Assembly: GCF_003641205.1 (NCBI RefSeq)
Contig: NZ_CP032762.1
Location: 682,001-746,000 of the forward strand
Origin: Rhodococcus sp. P1Y
GTDB taxonomy: Bacteria > Actinomycetota > Actinomycetes > Mycobacteriales > Mycobacteriaceae
Direction of reading: 5' to 3'
DNA length: 64,000 bases
Below, in pieces: positions 14,273 through 24,421 of this stretch (the stretch's first letter is position 1; every line of letters starts with the position of its first letter). A program made the translations under genes and the position numbers. The notes beneath the pieces are model-generated. The model had not been told where the DNA came from, did not search any database, and saw only the letters and a list, made by a program, of their open reading frames with translations.

Positions 14273-15517
14273 ATGGCGATATCGGACATTCAGGAGTACA
14301 CGCACCTGACGGAGGCGGATATCGAGGCCCTCGGTAAGGAACTGGACGCTATTCGGCGCGACGTAGAGGATTCGCGCGGCGACAGAGATGCGAAGTACAT
14401 CCAGCGGAGCATTACGTTTCAACGCTCGCTCGTCGTGGCGGGACGGCTCGTTCTGTTCGCGAGCAAGAAGAGGCCGGCCTGGCTACTCGGGTCTGCGTTG
14501 CTCGGTGCAGGCAAGATCATCGAGAATATGGAGCTCGGCCACAACGTCATTCACGGGCAATGGGATTGGATGAACGATCCCGAGATCCACTCGAGCAATT
14601 GGGAGTGGGACAACACGTGCCCGTCCTCGGGGTGGAAGCAGTCGCACAACTTCACGCACCACAAGTACACCAATATCGTCGGTTTGGACAACGATGTCGG
14701 TTACGGAGTTCTTCGCATCACTCGCGACCAGGCGTGGAAGCCCGAGCACCTCGCCCAGCCGCTCGTCAACGCGCTACTGGCGACGTTCTTCGAGTGGGGC
14801 GTCGCCCTTCACCACCTCGAAATCGACAAGCTCCGCGCCGGCGAGTTGAAGTGGGAGGACAAGCGGGAGATGGCGCTGGACGTCATCCGGAAGATCGGCA
14901 AACAGGTCGGCAAGGACTACGTTCTGTTCCCACTGTTGACCGGTCCAGCGTGGAAGTCGACTTTGACCGCCAACGTGACAGCGAACTTGATACGCAACTT
15001 CTGGACCTACGGCGTCATCTTCTGCGGACACTTCCCCGACGGCGCCGAGAAGTTCACGCTCGAGGAGTACGAGACCGAGACCCAACCGGAGTGGTACCTG
15101 CGACAGATGTTGGGAAGTGCCAACTTCACCGCAGGTCCGGTTCTGGCGTTCATGAGTGGCAACCTCTGCTACCAGATCGAACACCACCTGTTCCCGGATC
15201 TGCCGAGCAACAGATATGCCGAGCTCTCTGTCAAAGTTCGTGCGCTGTGCGACAAGTACGACTTGCCCTACACGACGGGTTCGTTCGCGCATCAGTACGG
15301 ACAGACGCTCCGCACCATCCTCAAGCTCACGCTTCCCAACCGTTTTCTCTCGGCGACGTCGGACGACGCACCGGAGACGGCATCGGAACTCAAGTTCCGT
15401 ATCCGTGGTGGGATGAAGGAAGTGTTCGGAGTGGATCCCGAGACCGGTAAGCGTCGAGGACTCCGTACGGCACTTGCGTTGGCGGGCAAGCACTCCGAGG
15501 TCGGCGCTCACTCCTGA
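14273..15517 (+). CDS. Membrane fatty-acid (acyl-CoA) desaturase, DesA3-like
   Basis: A 414-residue membrane di-iron desaturase. Three histidine boxes are visible: H90-N-V-I-H94, H125-N-F-T-H129-H130, and the QIEHHLFP box with H304/H305. Hydrophobic segments around SALLGAGKIIENM and NALLATFFEWG would hold the active site at the membrane. The family (DesA3 of mycobacteria, Rv3229c type) makes oleic acid from stearoyl-CoA with a partner oxidoreductase; no such partner is adjacent. The ATG at 14273 has a GGGAGGGG ribosome-binding site. The longer upstream frame is an artefact of the repeat array. Confidence 0.9.
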   Translation: MAISDIQEYTHLTEADIEALGKELDAIRRDVEDSRGDRDAKYIQRSITFQRSLVVAGRLVLFASKKRPAWLLGSALLGAGKIIENMELGHNVIHGQWDWMNDPEIHSSNWEWDNTCPSSGWKQSHNFTHHKYTNIVGLDNDVGYGVLRITRDQAWKPEHLAQPLVNALLATFFEWGVALHHLEIDKLRAGELKWEDKREMALDVIRKIGKQVGKDYVLFPLLTGPAWKSTLTANVTANLIRNFWTYGVIFCGHFPDGAEKFTLEEYETETQPEWYLRQMLGSANFTAGPVLAFMSGNLCYQIEHHLFPDLPSNRYAELSVKVRALCDKYDLPYTTGSFAHQYGQTLRTILKLTLPNRFLSATSDDAPETASELKFRIRGGMKEVFGVDPETGKRRGLRTALALAGKHSEVGAHS

Positions 15518-15525
15518 AGGCGGGC

Positions 15526-15573
15526 GGGTGTGGTCGATGCGATCACGACCATGCCCGCCGCACGACCACACCC
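15526..15573. terminator. Stem-loop terminator (11-bp arms)
   Basis: GGGTGTGGTCG (15526-15536) pairs perfectly with CGACCACACCC (15563-15573), 8 bp after the desaturase stop. It lies between two convergent genes and could act in both directions. Confidence 0.7.
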
Positions 15574-15624
15574 CGTCTTGACTACGCCCCTCGATCCGAG
15601 GCGGCGAAGCCGAACAGACAGGCG

Positions 15625-16263
15625 TTACACGACTCCGCTGCGATAGGCCCAGATGACGATCTGGACGCGGGTGCGTACGCCGAGTCGGCGGGCGATGTTG
15701 CCGATGTGGGTTTTGACGGTGCTCGGCTCGATGTACAGTTCGGCCGCTATGTCTTCGTTGCTCTTGCCGTTCGCGAGTTTCTGCACGACGTCCATCTCAC
15801 GTGCGGTGAGGTCGTGTTCGACCGCCTTGGTGGGAGTCGTTCGGCGGCGGGCGAATTCGCGCGCCACGCGGGTGGTCACTCGGTCCGCGATGGCCGTGCC
15901 ACCTTCCGACACCGTGAGAACCGCCGCCACCAGTTCCCCCGGGTCGGCGTCTTTGAGCAGAAACCCTGCTGCGCCGAAATCCAGAGCGGCAAATACGTAT
16001 TCGTCCAGGTCGAATGTCGTCACTACGATTACCCGCGACTCAGGGAACCGCTCGACGATGTCGCGTGTGGCAGACAATCCGTCGCGCCCAGGCATCCGCA
16101 CGTCCATCAGCACCACGTCGGGACGCAATGCGGCGACCTGCTCGACAGCCGTGCTGCCGGACGCAGCATGACCGACCACTCGGATGCGCGGGTCGTCGGA
16201 GAGGAACATCTCGAATCCTTGACGCACGACCGGCTGATCATCGACGAGCAGAACAGTGATCAT
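15625..16263 (-). CDS. NarL/LuxR-family response regulator
   Basis: 212 residues. The receiver domain has the acidic pair D8/D9, phospho-acceptor D54 (VLMDVRMPG) and K104 (FLLKDADPGE). The C-terminal LuxR/GerE helix-turn-helix runs from HDLTAREMDVVQKLANGKSN to TVKTHIGNIARRLGV. The start ATG overlaps the kinase stop in an ATGA junction (16260-16263), so the two are one operon and translationally coupled. The regulated genes are unknown; the adjacent GAP-family gene is a plausible neighbour only by position. Confidence 0.93.
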   Translation of the reverse strand: MITVLLVDDQPVVRQGFEMFLSDDPRIRVVGHAASGSTAVEQVAALRPDVVLMDVRMPGRDGLSATRDIVERFPESRVIVVTTFDLDEYVFAALDFGAAGFLLKDADPGELVAAVLTVSEGGTAIADRVTTRVAREFARRRTTPTKAVEHDLTAREMDVVQKLANGKSNEDIAAELYIEPSTVKTHIGNIARRLGVRTRVQIVIWAYRSGVV

Positions 16264-17474
16264 GCGGCTACTCGTCCGTCGACGGGAAGCTTTGCGCGGA
16301 CCAGCCAACCGTCGCCGCAGGCTCCGGCGTCCAGAGTCCCGCCGAGTAGCGCGACGCGCTCCCGCATTCCGACAAGTCCCAGTCCCTGGCCCGGATCGTC
16401 TGCATCTCCCGCACCGGCATCATTGGTTACGTTCACAACGATGACCGAGTTGGTTCGATCGACGACGACGGTCGCGGTCGAACCGCGGGCGTGCCTGCTG
16501 GCGTTGGACAGAGATTCCTGCACGACGCGGTAGCACGCCAGTTGTACGCCGCTGTCCACGGCCGCCGAATTTTCGCAGACGGCTACCGACACGTCCGCGA
16601 AAAGCGGCCGAAATTCTTCGACGAGCGAAGGGATGTCGGCAATCGTCGGCTGCGGGGGAATGCGTGCGTCGTCGGCGGTTCGGAGTATTCCGACTATCTG
16701 ACGCAGCCCGTCGAGCGTTCGGTGGCCCTGGCCGATGGCACCGGACAACAACTCCCGCGCCTTCTCCGGATCGGCCGTCAGCAGGCGGTCCGCATTTTTC
16801 GCCTGGATGAGCATCCCGGTCAGATGGTGCGCGGCGACGTCGTGCAACTCCCGTGCCATGGAGGTTCGCTCGGCCTCGATGGCACGATCGATACGAGCGC
16901 GATGTTCTTCGCGTGCCGTATCGAGTTCGGTCACACCTGCCTCCACCTGGCGACGGTGGCTCGCAATCACGCTTCCGAGCAAGACGAGGGCGGTTGTGGT
17001 CAATGTGGCGTTGAACGCTCCCACCCAGAGCTGCGTGGTGAAGGTCGCATCCCCACCGTCGGGTGTCCACACACGAACCGCGGACACCACGAGTGTCTCG
17101 ACGACGATGCCGGCGACCACCACCGACACCAAGCGCACCCCCGAGACCCGAATGCCGAGCGACACCGAAGCGAACCAATACAGCGGTGTCACACCGAGGC
17201 TCGCACTCTGCAGGAACACCATCGTCGCCGCGGTCACCGCAACACTCGCCGCGTACGTGGCGACGGGGAACCGTCGACGACAACACAGCACACCCGAAAG
17301 AAGCGACAGCAACGCAATCGTGGGAACGATCAGCACCGGTTGGTCCAGCAGGCGTCGACCCGCAACGCCGGCTATATCGGCTGCCACCATCACCGCCATT
17401 ACGAAGACGGACGCGGGAAGCAACACCAGCGGCACGATCGAGACGTGCACGGGCCGCCAACTGAATCGGAGCAT
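16260..17474 (-). CDS. Sensor histidine kinase of NarL-type two-component system (HisKA_3)
   Basis: 404 residues. About five hydrophobic segments in the first 170 residues form the membrane sensor. A short coiled linker (VEAGVTELDTAREEHRARIDRAIEAE) precedes the HisKA_3 dimerisation domain with phospho-acceptor H211 in MARELHDVAAHH. The HATPase_c domain follows (VVQESLSNASRHA as N box, DDPGQGLGLVGMRERV as G box). There is no obvious extracellular ligand domain, so it probably senses membrane or envelope state. It is first of a two-gene operon with the response regulator. Confidence 0.92.
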   Translation of the reverse strand: MLRFSWRPVHVSIVPLVLLPASVFVMAVMVAADIAGVAGRRLLDQPVLIVPTIALLSLLSGVLCCRRRFPVATYAASVAVTAATMVFLQSASLGVTPLYWFASVSLGIRVSGVRLVSVVVAGIVVETLVVSAVRVWTPDGGDATFTTQLWVGAFNATLTTTALVLLGSVIASHRRQVEAGVTELDTAREEHRARIDRAIEAERTSMARELHDVAAHHLTGMLIQAKNADRLLTADPEKARELLSGAIGQGHRTLDGLRQIVGILRTADDARIPPQPTIADIPSLVEEFRPLFADVSVAVCENSAAVDSGVQLACYRVVQESLSNASRHARGSTATVVVDRTNSVIVVNVTNDAGAGDADDPGQGLGLVGMRERVALLGGTLDAGACGDGWLVRAKLPVDGRVAA

Positions 17475-17516
17475 CGCCTCACCCTTCCGGTCTCACACAC
17501 GCCGCCAGGTGCCGTT

Positions 17517-18305
17517 TCACTGTAGCGGCCGACCCTGTGCGCTGTTCGGGTCGGAGACGAGGTTCATCACCGAGTCGTACAGCTGCGTTTCGAAGAACAA
17601 CGCAAGCCCGACGATCGCGATCAACCAGGCGGTGTTCTCCTGGGCGTTCACACGAAACCATCTGTCGACTCGGTGCAGCAACCCCGCCACGTGCGCACGC
17701 GCGAGCCGCGACCCGACGGTGAGCGCAAACGCCGGAAGAACCATCACCGCGGCATATACGCCGACTGCACATACCTGCACGAACAAGCCGGGATTGGTCT
17801 CGTCGACACGGCCGAGTGCGATCGCATAGGGCACCGCCGTCGGGATTTCTACCAGCGTCGCAACGAGAGCAAGGCCGACCACCGCACGGACACTCGCATT
17901 CTCACCGACAGCACCGTCGCGCCATGCTCCGAACCGGCCTGCTTTCGATCGTCCTTCTTCGAGCCGTCCTGCTTCCGATCCCCCGCCCGGTGCTCGGACG
18001 CTTACCTTGTGCACGAGTCCGTACCAGGCCGCGAACGCCATAAGGGCAACGCCGACCAACCCTCGAATCCAGTCGCCCGCCGTGGAGTTCAGCAGATTCT
18101 CGCCGCCCTCTCGCAGGCCGGCTGGCCCGTTCACCAGCGCGAGACCGAGGGCCGCGTACGCGAGAGCGAGAACAGCGAGATAGAGGCACAGGTAGCCGTG
18201 GCGAACGCGATCGGAGATCAGAAACCACACCGGCATCGCCAGGGCACCCACGCTGACGGCGTCGAGCAACGCCAGCGGCAGTATCGACATCAGGAGGGAG
18301 GTCAT
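17517..18305 (-). CDS. GAP-family membrane protein (Sap / sulfolipid-addressing-like)
   Basis: 262 residues with six likely membrane helices in two groups of three, split by a charged loop (about residues 105-135, rich in Arg/Glu/Gly). The N-terminal motif LPLALLDAVSVGALAMPVWFL and the C-terminal PAFALTVGSRLARAHV segment fit the GAP / Sap family, which in mycobacteria helps move glycopeptidolipids or sulfolipids to the surface. Cargo here is unknown. It is co-oriented with the two-component genes 43 bp downstream and divergent from lysX. The ribosome-binding site is weak, so the exact start is uncertain. Confidence 0.75.
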   Translation of the reverse strand: MTSLLMSILPLALLDAVSVGALAMPVWFLISDRVRHGYLCLYLAVLALAYAALGLALVNGPAGLREGGENLLNSTAGDWIRGLVGVALMAFAAWYGLVHKVSVRAPGGGSEAGRLEEGRSKAGRFGAWRDGAVGENASVRAVVGLALVATLVEIPTAVPYAIALGRVDETNPGLFVQVCAVGVYAAVMVLPAFALTVGSRLARAHVAGLLHRVDRWFRVNAQENTAWLIAIVGLALFFETQLYDSVMNLVSDPNSAQGRPLQ

Positions 18306-18536
18306 GTGCCCCAGTCAAGCCGTTGTACGACGCCTCCCGCACCTAGTCAGAACGCCTCACCTGCGGTAATACCAGGGAAGATCCACCGAAGGTAGTAGTC
18401 CGCACGGCCGCTGGCTTCCGTCTCCTGATCCCCAGAGGGTGAAACCGCTGCCGGACACACCAATGAACGGTGCTGACTGCGCGGACGGCGCTACCGTAAC
18501 CGTGGGGAAGAAAGCGCTGACGGTAGGAGTTGGGCA

Positions 18537-21500
18537 GTGACGAGCACATCGGTGTCACCGGAGAACACGACATCCACATCGAAGAAGACGGAGAAGACGG
18601 CGCCGCGGGCCTTCGTTCCGCCGGAACACGGCCGTCTGACGCAGGTTCCGCACATCTCGGGCTTGATTCTCGGTGTGTTCGCGGTGCTCGTGTTCCTGTG
18701 GAGCCTCTCCCCTGCTCTTCGTGTCGTGATTCGCGTTCCGCGAGAGTACATAGACGACTACTACATCGACGCGCCGGACACCTCGCTCGCGTGGGCACTC
18801 GTGGTGGGCCTCACCGCGGCCGCGCTCGCAAGCCGCAAGCGCATCGCCTGGTGGTTTCTGACGCTCTATCTCGTCCTCGTCGCGCTCAACAACCTCGACC
18901 AGGGAATCAACGACAAGAACGTCAACGCTTGGGTGGCGATCGGCGTGGTCGTCGTCATCATCGCCATCCTGATCGCTGCCCGTAGGGAGTTCTACACCCG
19001 AGTTCGACGAGGTGCTGCGTGGAAGGCCCTCGGCGTGCTGGTGCTCGGGGCGGCTATCGGAACGGGAGTCGGGTGGGGTCTCGTTGCGCTCTTCCCCGGC
19101 ACCCTCCCCGAAAGTCAGACGTTCCTGTGGGCATTCAACCGCGTCACCGCGCTGGCAGCGGTCGACAACGAGCAATTCGACGGTCGCCCACACGGTTTCG
19201 TCAATACGCTTCTGGGTTTGTTCGGCGCACTCGCCTTGTTGGCCGCGGTGGTGACCTTGTTCCGGTCACAGCGATCGTCCAATGCTTTGACCGGCAGCGA
19301 CGAGTCGGCACTGCGAGGTCTGATCGACAAGTTCGGCGCCGAAGATTCGCTCGCCTACTTCGCTACCCGCCGCGACAAGGGTGTCGTCTTCGCTCCCAGC
19401 GGCAAAGCCGCAGTGACGTACCGCGTCGAGGTCGGGGTCTGCCTGGCCAGCGGCGACCCCATCGGAAATCCCGAGGCCTGGCCACATGCGATCGACTCGT
19501 GGCTCGAACTCGCCGAGAAGTACGGGTGGACGCCCGCGGTGATGGGCGCGAGCGAGGACGGTGCGACGGCATTCAAGCGCGCAGGTCTGAACGTTCTCGA
19601 ACTCGGCGACGAAGCGATCCTCTACACCAAGCAGTTCAATTTGAACGGTCGCGAGATGCGACCCGTCAGGCAGGCCGTCACCAGGGCTCGCAAGGCCGGC
19701 GTCACCGTCCAACTTCGCCGCCACCGCGACATCCCGGCTCAGGAGATGGCCGAGATCATCGAATGCGCCGACAACTGGCGTGACACCGAGACCGAACGCG
19801 GCTTCTCCATGGCACTCGGTCGTTTGGGCGACCCCCTCGACGGCGACTGCCTTCTGGTCCAAGCTCGTCAGGACGACAAGACCGTCGGCGTTCTTTCCCT
19901 CGTTCCCTGGGGCCGGTCGGGAGTATCGCTCGATCTGATGCGCCGAGATCCACAGTCACCAAACGGCGTCATCGAACTCCTGGTCACCGAATTGGCAACT
20001 GGCGGCGATCAATTCGGCATCAGCAAGATTTCGCTGAACTTCGCTGTGTTCCGAGCTGTGTTCGAGGAAGGCAGCCGCATCGGGGCAGGCCCGGTGCTGC
20101 GTGTCTGGCGGTCGGTGCTGGTGTTCTTCTCTCGCTGGTGGCAGCTCGAAGCGCTGTACCGCTCCAATCTGAAGTATCAACCCGACTGGGAACCGCGCTA
20201 CCTGTGCTTCGCGGACAATCGTGAGCTCCCCAAGGTCGGCATCGCCTCCGCCATCGCCGAAGGCTTCCTGACGCTTCCCAGCTTCCGTCGTGCGAGCAAG
20301 CACACAGGCAGTCACACAGCCGTGCCTGCCGCGTTGGCCGGCAGTGAGGACATTCACTCCGACGGAAGCGGACCGGGCACGATCGACGACGACGCCCCGC
20401 TGAAGGGACCCAAGCGTCCCGACCAGGTGCGTGTTCGCATCTCCAAGCTCGAACGCCTGAACAGCGAAGGGATCGAGGGCTATCCCGTCGCGCATCCGCC
20501 GACGCATTCCGTCGGCGAGGCCCTCGCTACCCCGCAGGGCACCACGGTCCGAATCGCGGGACGCATCCTGCGTATTCGCGACTACGGCGGCGTCGCATTC
20601 GCCGTAGTCCGAGACTGGACCGACGACATCCAGGTGCTCTTCGACCGCGAGCGCGTGGGCGACAAGATGGACAGCTTCGACTCCGATTTCGATCTCGGTG
20701 ACCTGATCGAGGTCAGCGGGACGATCGGCCGAAGCAAGAAGGGTGAGTTCTCGTTGCTGGCGTCGGACTGGCGCATGAACGCCAAGTGCCTGCATCCGCT
20801 GCCGGACAAGTGGAAGGGTCTCACCGATCCGGAGTCGCGTGTGCGCCAACGCTACGTCGACCTCGCCATCAACCGCAGTGCCCGCGAGCTGATGATTGCG
20901 CGCTCCAACGTCGTCAAGTCACTGCGTGACTCACTCTCGGACCGCGGCTACATGGAGGTCGAAACACCGATTCTGCAGCAGGTGCACGGCGGTGCGAACG
21001 CAGCACCGTTCATCACCCACATCAATGCCTACAACCTCGATCTGTACCTGCGCATCGCGCCCGAGCTCTACTTGAAGCGATTGTGCGTCGGCGGTATGGA
21101 CAAGGTGTTCGAGATCGGTCGGGTGTTTCGAAACGAGGGCGCCGACTTCAAGCACAACCCCGAGTTCACAATTCTCGAAGCCTACGAGGCACATTCGGAC
21201 TACGAACGCGCAATGGTGTTGTGCCGCGAACTCATTCAGAAGGCCGCCGTCGCCGCACACGGACGCGAGATAGTCCTGCGCCCCGACGGCCCGAACGGCG
21301 AAATGATCGAAATCGACATCTCCGGCGAATGGCCCGTCAAGACACTGCACGGAGCCGTAGCCGAGAAGCTCGGCGTCGACGTAGCTCCGAGCACCTCGCT
21401 CGAGGAGCTACAGCGCTTGTGCGACGAGAACGACATCCCGTACGAAAAGGACTGGGACGCAGGAGCTGTCGCCCAGGGAATGTACGAACACCTCGTCGAG

Positions 21501-21872
21501 GACTACACCGAGTTCCCAACGTTCTACAAGGACTTTCCGACGTCGATGTCGCCGCTGACCAGGCCACATCGATCGATTCCCGGCGTCGCCGAAAAGTGGG
21601 ACCTCGTCGCGTGGGGCGTCGAACTCGGGACTGCCTACAGCGAGCTGACCGACCCGGTCGACCAGCGCCAACGTCTCACCGAGCAGTCCATGCTCGCGGC
21701 AGGCGGCGACGAGGAAGCGATGAGCCTGGACGAGGACTTCCTTCAGGCATTGGAGTACGGCATGCCGCCGACCGGCGGCCTCGGCATGGGCGTCGACCGA
21801 GTCGTCATGCTCATCACGGGCGGCAGCATCCGCGAGACGCTTGCGTTCCCGCTCGCCAAGCCACGTCAGTAG
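18537..21872 (+). CDS. lysX: Bifunctional lysylphosphatidylglycerol synthetase / lysyl-tRNA synthetase
   Basis: 1111 residues in the LysX order. Membrane helices lie in residues ~40-250. An MprF-type lysyl-transferase (GNAT-like) domain follows at about 260-590. The C-terminal half is a class II lysyl-tRNA synthetase with an OB-fold ([23 protein letters not shown]), motif 1 around [13 protein letters not shown], motif 2 [15 protein letters not shown] and motif 3 [16 protein letters not shown]. It charges tRNA-Lys and transfers lysine to phosphatidylglycerol, lowering surface charge and giving resistance to cationic peptides. The GTG start follows GGAG. The downstream hydrolase starts at the next base after the stop. 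Confidence 0.95.
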   Translation: MTSTSVSPENTTSTSKKTEKTAPRAFVPPEHGRLTQVPHISGLILGVFAVLVFLWSLSPALRVVIRVPREYIDDYYIDAPDTSLAWALVVGLTAAALASRKRIAWWFLTLYLVLVALNNLDQGINDKNVNAWVAIGVVVVIIAILIAARREFYTRVRRGAAWKALGVLVLGAAIGTGVGWGLVALFPGTLPESQTFLWAFNRVTALAAVDNEQFDGRPHGFVNTLLGLFGALALLAAVVTLFRSQRSSNALTGSDESALRGLIDKFGAEDSLAYFATRRDKGVVFAPSGKAAVTYRVEVGVCLASGDPIGNPEAWPHAIDSWLELAEKYGWTPAVMGASEDGATAFKRAGLNVLELGDEAILYTKQFNLNGREMRPVRQAVTRARKAGVTVQLRRHRDIPAQEMAEIIECADNWRDTETERGFSMALGRLGDPLDGDCLLVQARQDDKTVGVLSLVPWGRSGVSLDLMRRDPQSPNGVIELLVTELATGGDQFGISKISLNFAVFRAVFEEGSRIGAGPVLRVWRSVLVFFSRWWQLEALYRSNLKYQPDWEPRYLCFADNRELPKVGIASAIAEGFLTLPSFRRASKHTGSHTAVPAALAGSEDIHSDGSGPGTIDDDAPLKGPKRPDQVRVRISKLERLNSEGIEGYPVAHPPTHSVGEALATPQGTTVRIAGRILRIRDYGGVAFAVVRDWTDDIQVLFDRERVGDKMDSFDSDFDLGDLIEVSGTIGRSKKGEFSLLASDWRMNAKCLHPLPDKWKGLTDPESRVRQRYVDLAINRSARELMIARSNVVKSLRDSLSDRGYMEVETPILQQVHGGANAAPFITHINAYNLDLYLRIAPELYLKRLCVGGMDKVFEIGRVFRNEGADFKHNPEFTILEAYEAHSDYERAMVLCRELIQKAAVAAHGREIVLRPDGPNGEMIEIDISGEWPVKTLHGAVAEKLGVDVAPSTSLEELQRLCDENDIPYEKDWDAGAVAQGMYEHLVEDYTEFPTFYKDFPTSMSPLTRPHRSIPGVAEKWDLVAWGVELGTAYSELTDPVDQRQRLTEQSMLAAGGDEEAMSLDEDFLQALEYGMPPTGGLGMGVDRVVMLITGGSIRETLAFPLAKPRQ

Positions 21873-22820
21873 ATGTTTCCCGTGAAACAACGGCGTTCCA
21901 TCCAACAGCGATCGCCGGGCCGTGTGCTCGACGTGAACGGGCTGAGGACCCATGTCGTCAGCAGAGGCGGCGGCCCGACGGTTGTGCTGTGCGGCGGACT
22001 CGGCGGGAATTGGTTCGATTGGGACGACTGCGCCGGCATTCTGTCGGCGTTCCACACCGTAGTGGTGTTCGACCGGCCCGGATTCGGCCTCAGTGAACCG
22101 TTCCCGCACGGGGAGACGCCCACTGTCGTCGGCGAGGCCGCACGGATCCTCGGCGTACTCGACGCGCTGACACTGACGGGGCCGGCGGTGATCGTCGGGC
22201 ATTCTCTTGCGGGTTTTTACGCCGAGGCGTTCGCGCGGCTCTATCCCGATCGCACGGCAGGCGTACTACTGCTCGACGCGAGTGCCGAGCGTGACCCATG
22301 GGCGGTGATTCCGAAACGTCTGCGTATCGAAGCGGCATACGTGCTGGCCGGGGCGCTGTCACGGACAGGTCTGCAGAGGCTCCTGGGCACCACCGTCCGG
22401 CGAATCCTGAACCAGTCGATCCCACCGGACGGCATTCCTATCGAGACCCACGACTGGATCGAACAGATCTACCGGAACCCGACGTACCTGGAAGCGTCGT
22501 TGATCGAGGACTTCGTCTACCCGGACATGGCTGCGGAGTTGAACACGATCCGGCGTCGAACATCCATGCCGACACAGGAGTGGAGCCTGCGGAATGACCA
22601 GAACAAGCAGTGTCCGGTCACCGTTGCGGCCGCCCACACCGGGAGGCCGACGCCGTGGGGACGAATGTGGCTGAACAAGCAGCAGCGACTCGCGCGGTAC
22701 CTGAACGCGAAGTTCACCGTGGTCAGAGACGCACATCACCACGCGATGATCGATCAGCCCGCCGAAGTGGCAGGACTGATCGCGGAACTGGTGTCACATC
22801 ACGGGGGCGTCGACACGTAA
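21873..22820 (+). CDS. Alpha/beta-fold hydrolase
   Basis: 315 residues. A typical alpha/beta hydrolase: VVLCGGLGGNWFDWDDCA oxyanion-hole region, VVFDRPGFGLSEP, nucleophile S111 in VGHSLAGFYAEAFA, and a C-terminal RDAHHHAMID supplying the catalytic His. No signal peptide is evident. The ATG at 21873 abuts the lysX stop, so the two are probably co-transcribed; GTG at 21882 is an alternative start. A parS-like palindrome overlaps the start codon. The substrate is unknown, and a lipid or ester linked to the LysX pathway is only a guess from position. Confidence 0.82.
   Translation: MFPVKQRRSIQQRSPGRVLDVNGLRTHVVSRGGGPTVVLCGGLGGNWFDWDDCAGILSAFHTVVVFDRPGFGLSEPFPHGETPTVVGEAARILGVLDALTLTGPAVIVGHSLAGFYAEAFARLYPDRTAGVLLLDASAERDPWAVIPKRLRIEAAYVLAGALSRTGLQRLLGTTVRRILNQSIPPDGIPIETHDWIEQIYRNPTYLEASLIEDFVYPDMAAELNTIRRRTSMPTQEWSLRNDQNKQCPVTVAAAHTGRPTPWGRMWLNKQQRLARYLNAKFTVVRDAHHHAMIDQPAEVAGLIAELVSHHGGVDT
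21874..21889. other. parS-like palindrome (one mismatch)
   Basis: TGTTTCCCGTGAAACA matches the bacterial parS consensus TGTTTCACGTGAAACA at 15 of 16 positions. The only change is in the central CACGTG (CCCGTG). It sits across the lysX stop and hydrolase start. Given the oriC-proximal gene content of the window, a true ParB site is plausible but unproven. Confidence 0.45.
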
Positions 22821-22898
22821 CGTGTCCTGTCGAGCCCGTTGCCCAAGACCCGAACCGCAGTTCGGCGATGGCACGGTAGCCACGAGAGGAAAACGAAG

Positions 22899-23903
22899 AT
22901 GGGTGCGATCAGCACAACGCAGGGACGCCAGTCGAAGCTACTCGGACTGGGTGTTCACCGCCCGGAGCGAGTAGTGACCAACGACGAGATCTGCGAGTTC
23001 ATCGACTCGAGCGACGAGTGGATTCAGACGCGGTCCGGCATCAAGAACCGGCGCTTCACCGAGCCCAAGCAGAACGTTGTGTACATGGCCATCGAGGCCG
23101 GCAAGAAGGCCCTCGAAGCAAGCGGCGTCGCCGCTGATCAGATCGACACGGTCATCGTCGCGACCTCGACTCACCTCGAGCAGACGCCACAGGCTGCCGC
23201 GAAGGTCGCATTCGCACTCGGCACCAACGGGCCGGCCGCATTCGACATCGGCGCCGGTTGCGCCGGATTCTGCTACGCACTCACCGTCGCATCCGACCTG
23301 GTCAAAGCCGGAACGTCGAAATACGTTCTCGTCATCGGCGCTGAACAGCTCAGCGAGACCACCGATCCGTACGACCGCACGACGCGCTTCATCTTCGCCG
23401 ACGGCGCAGGCGCAGTGATCGTCGGGCAGAGCGACGAAACCGAGATCGGACCCGCAGTCTGGGGCTCGGACGGCTCACAGGCCGACGCCATTTTCCAGAC
23501 GATCGACTGGTACGACTACATCATGACCGAGGGTGCCGAGCGTCCCTGGATCAAGATGAACGGCATCTCCGTGTTCCGCTGGGCTGCGTTCGAGATGGGT
23601 AAGGCTGCGCAGAAAGTCCTCGACGTCGCGGGCATCAAAGCCGACGAACTGCACGCATTCGTCCCGCACCAGGCGAACAGTCGAATCACCGAGCTGCTGG
23701 CCAAGAGCCTCAACTTGAACGAGGAGACCCCGGTCGCCAACGACATCGCCGAGACCGGAAACACCTCGGCCGCGTCCATCCCACTGGCCATGGAAGAGCT
23801 GCTCCGCACCGGTAAGGCCAAAGAGGGCGACACCGCTCTGCTCCTCGCCTTCGGTGCGGGTCTGTCCTACGCCGGTCAGATCGTCAAGCTTCCCAAGCTG
23901 TAA
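22899..23903 (+). CDS. 3-oxoacyl-ACP synthase III (FabH-like ketosynthase)
   Basis: 334 residues from the ATG at 22899, which has a GAGGAAAACG ribosome-binding site. The thiolase-fold ketosynthase III triad is complete: C121 in GAGCAGFCYA, H257 in VPHQANSRI and N288 in ETGNTSAAS. The N-terminal VLGLG-type start (LLGLGVHRPERVVTNDEI) and SDEWIQTRSGI are hallmarks of FabH. It condenses a starter acyl-CoA with malonyl-ACP. In mycolic-acid actinobacteria such enzymes link FAS-I products to FAS-II or make branched or secondary metabolites. The gene stands alone, followed by a strong stem-loop. Confidence 0.88.
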   Translation: MGAISTTQGRQSKLLGLGVHRPERVVTNDEICEFIDSSDEWIQTRSGIKNRRFTEPKQNVVYMAIEAGKKALEASGVAADQIDTVIVATSTHLEQTPQAAAKVAFALGTNGPAAFDIGAGCAGFCYALTVASDLVKAGTSKYVLVIGAEQLSETTDPYDRTTRFIFADGAGAVIVGQSDETEIGPAVWGSDGSQADAIFQTIDWYDYIMTEGAERPWIKMNGISVFRWAAFEMGKAAQKVLDVAGIKADELHAFVPHQANSRITELLAKSLNLNEETPVANDIAETGNTSAASIPLAMEELLRTGKAKEGDTALLLAFGAGLSYAGQIVKLPKL

Positions 23904-23920
23904 GTCGAGCTGTTCGCCGC

Positions 23921-23974
23921 GAGATCGAGGTTGTGCACCGTTTTCATCCGAAATTCGTGCACAACTTCGATCTC
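23921..23974. terminator. Long stem-loop terminator (18-bp arms, one mismatch)
   Basis: GAGATCGAGGTTGTGCAC (23921-23938) pairs with GTGCACAACTTCGATCTC (23957-23974), leaving an 18-nt loop. It lies 18 bp after the FabH-like stop and before a likely leaderless PPOX gene. Confidence 0.78.
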
Positions 23975-24016
23975 GGCGGGGGGCTGGGCGGGCTTGGGCT
24001 CAGTAGGCTTGACGGT

Positions 24017-24421
24017 ATGCCGAAGCCACCGCTGCCCGAAGATGCCATCGAAATCCTGAAGAAGCCGAACCCGGCCGTCATGGCCGTCGTCCGCGCCGAC
24101 GGAACGCCCATCACCGCTCCCACCTGGTACCTGTGGGAGGACGGCAAGATCGTCCTCAACTTCCAGGCTGACCGCAAGCGCCTCGAGCACATCAGGGCCA
24201 ATCCCAAGGTCTCGATCTCGGTGCTCGACGAAGCCAGTTGGTACACACACGTGACTGTCCACGGATCCATCACGCTGACCGACGATCCCGATCTGGTCGA
24301 CATCGATCGCATCTCCACCTTCTACACCGGTGTGCCCTACCCGGTGCGCGACCAGGCCCGAGTCACCGGCCACCTCGAAATCGACGCCTACGTCGGCTGG
24401 GGCAAAGTCAAGACCGACTAG
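24017..24421 (+). CDS. PPOX-class F420-dependent oxidoreductase (TIGR03618-like)
   Basis: 134 residues of the split beta-barrel fold: KPNPAVMAVVRADGTPITAPTWYLWEDGKIVLNF, a DRKRLEHIRANPKVSISVLD strand pair, and YVGWG near the C terminus. This suits the F420-dependent PPOX branch of actinobacteria. There is no ribosome-binding site before ATG 24017. A TAGGCT -10-like hexamer (24004-24009) lies the right distance upstream for transcription to start at the ATG, so the mRNA is probably leaderless. Its stop overlaps the stop of the convergent MFS gene in a CTAG. Confidence 0.8.
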   Translation: MPKPPLPEDAIEILKKPNPAVMAVVRADGTPITAPTWYLWEDGKIVLNFQADRKRLEHIRANPKVSISVLDEASWYTHVTVHGSITLTDDPDLVDIDRISTFYTGVPYPVRDQARVTGHLEIDAYVGWGKVKTD

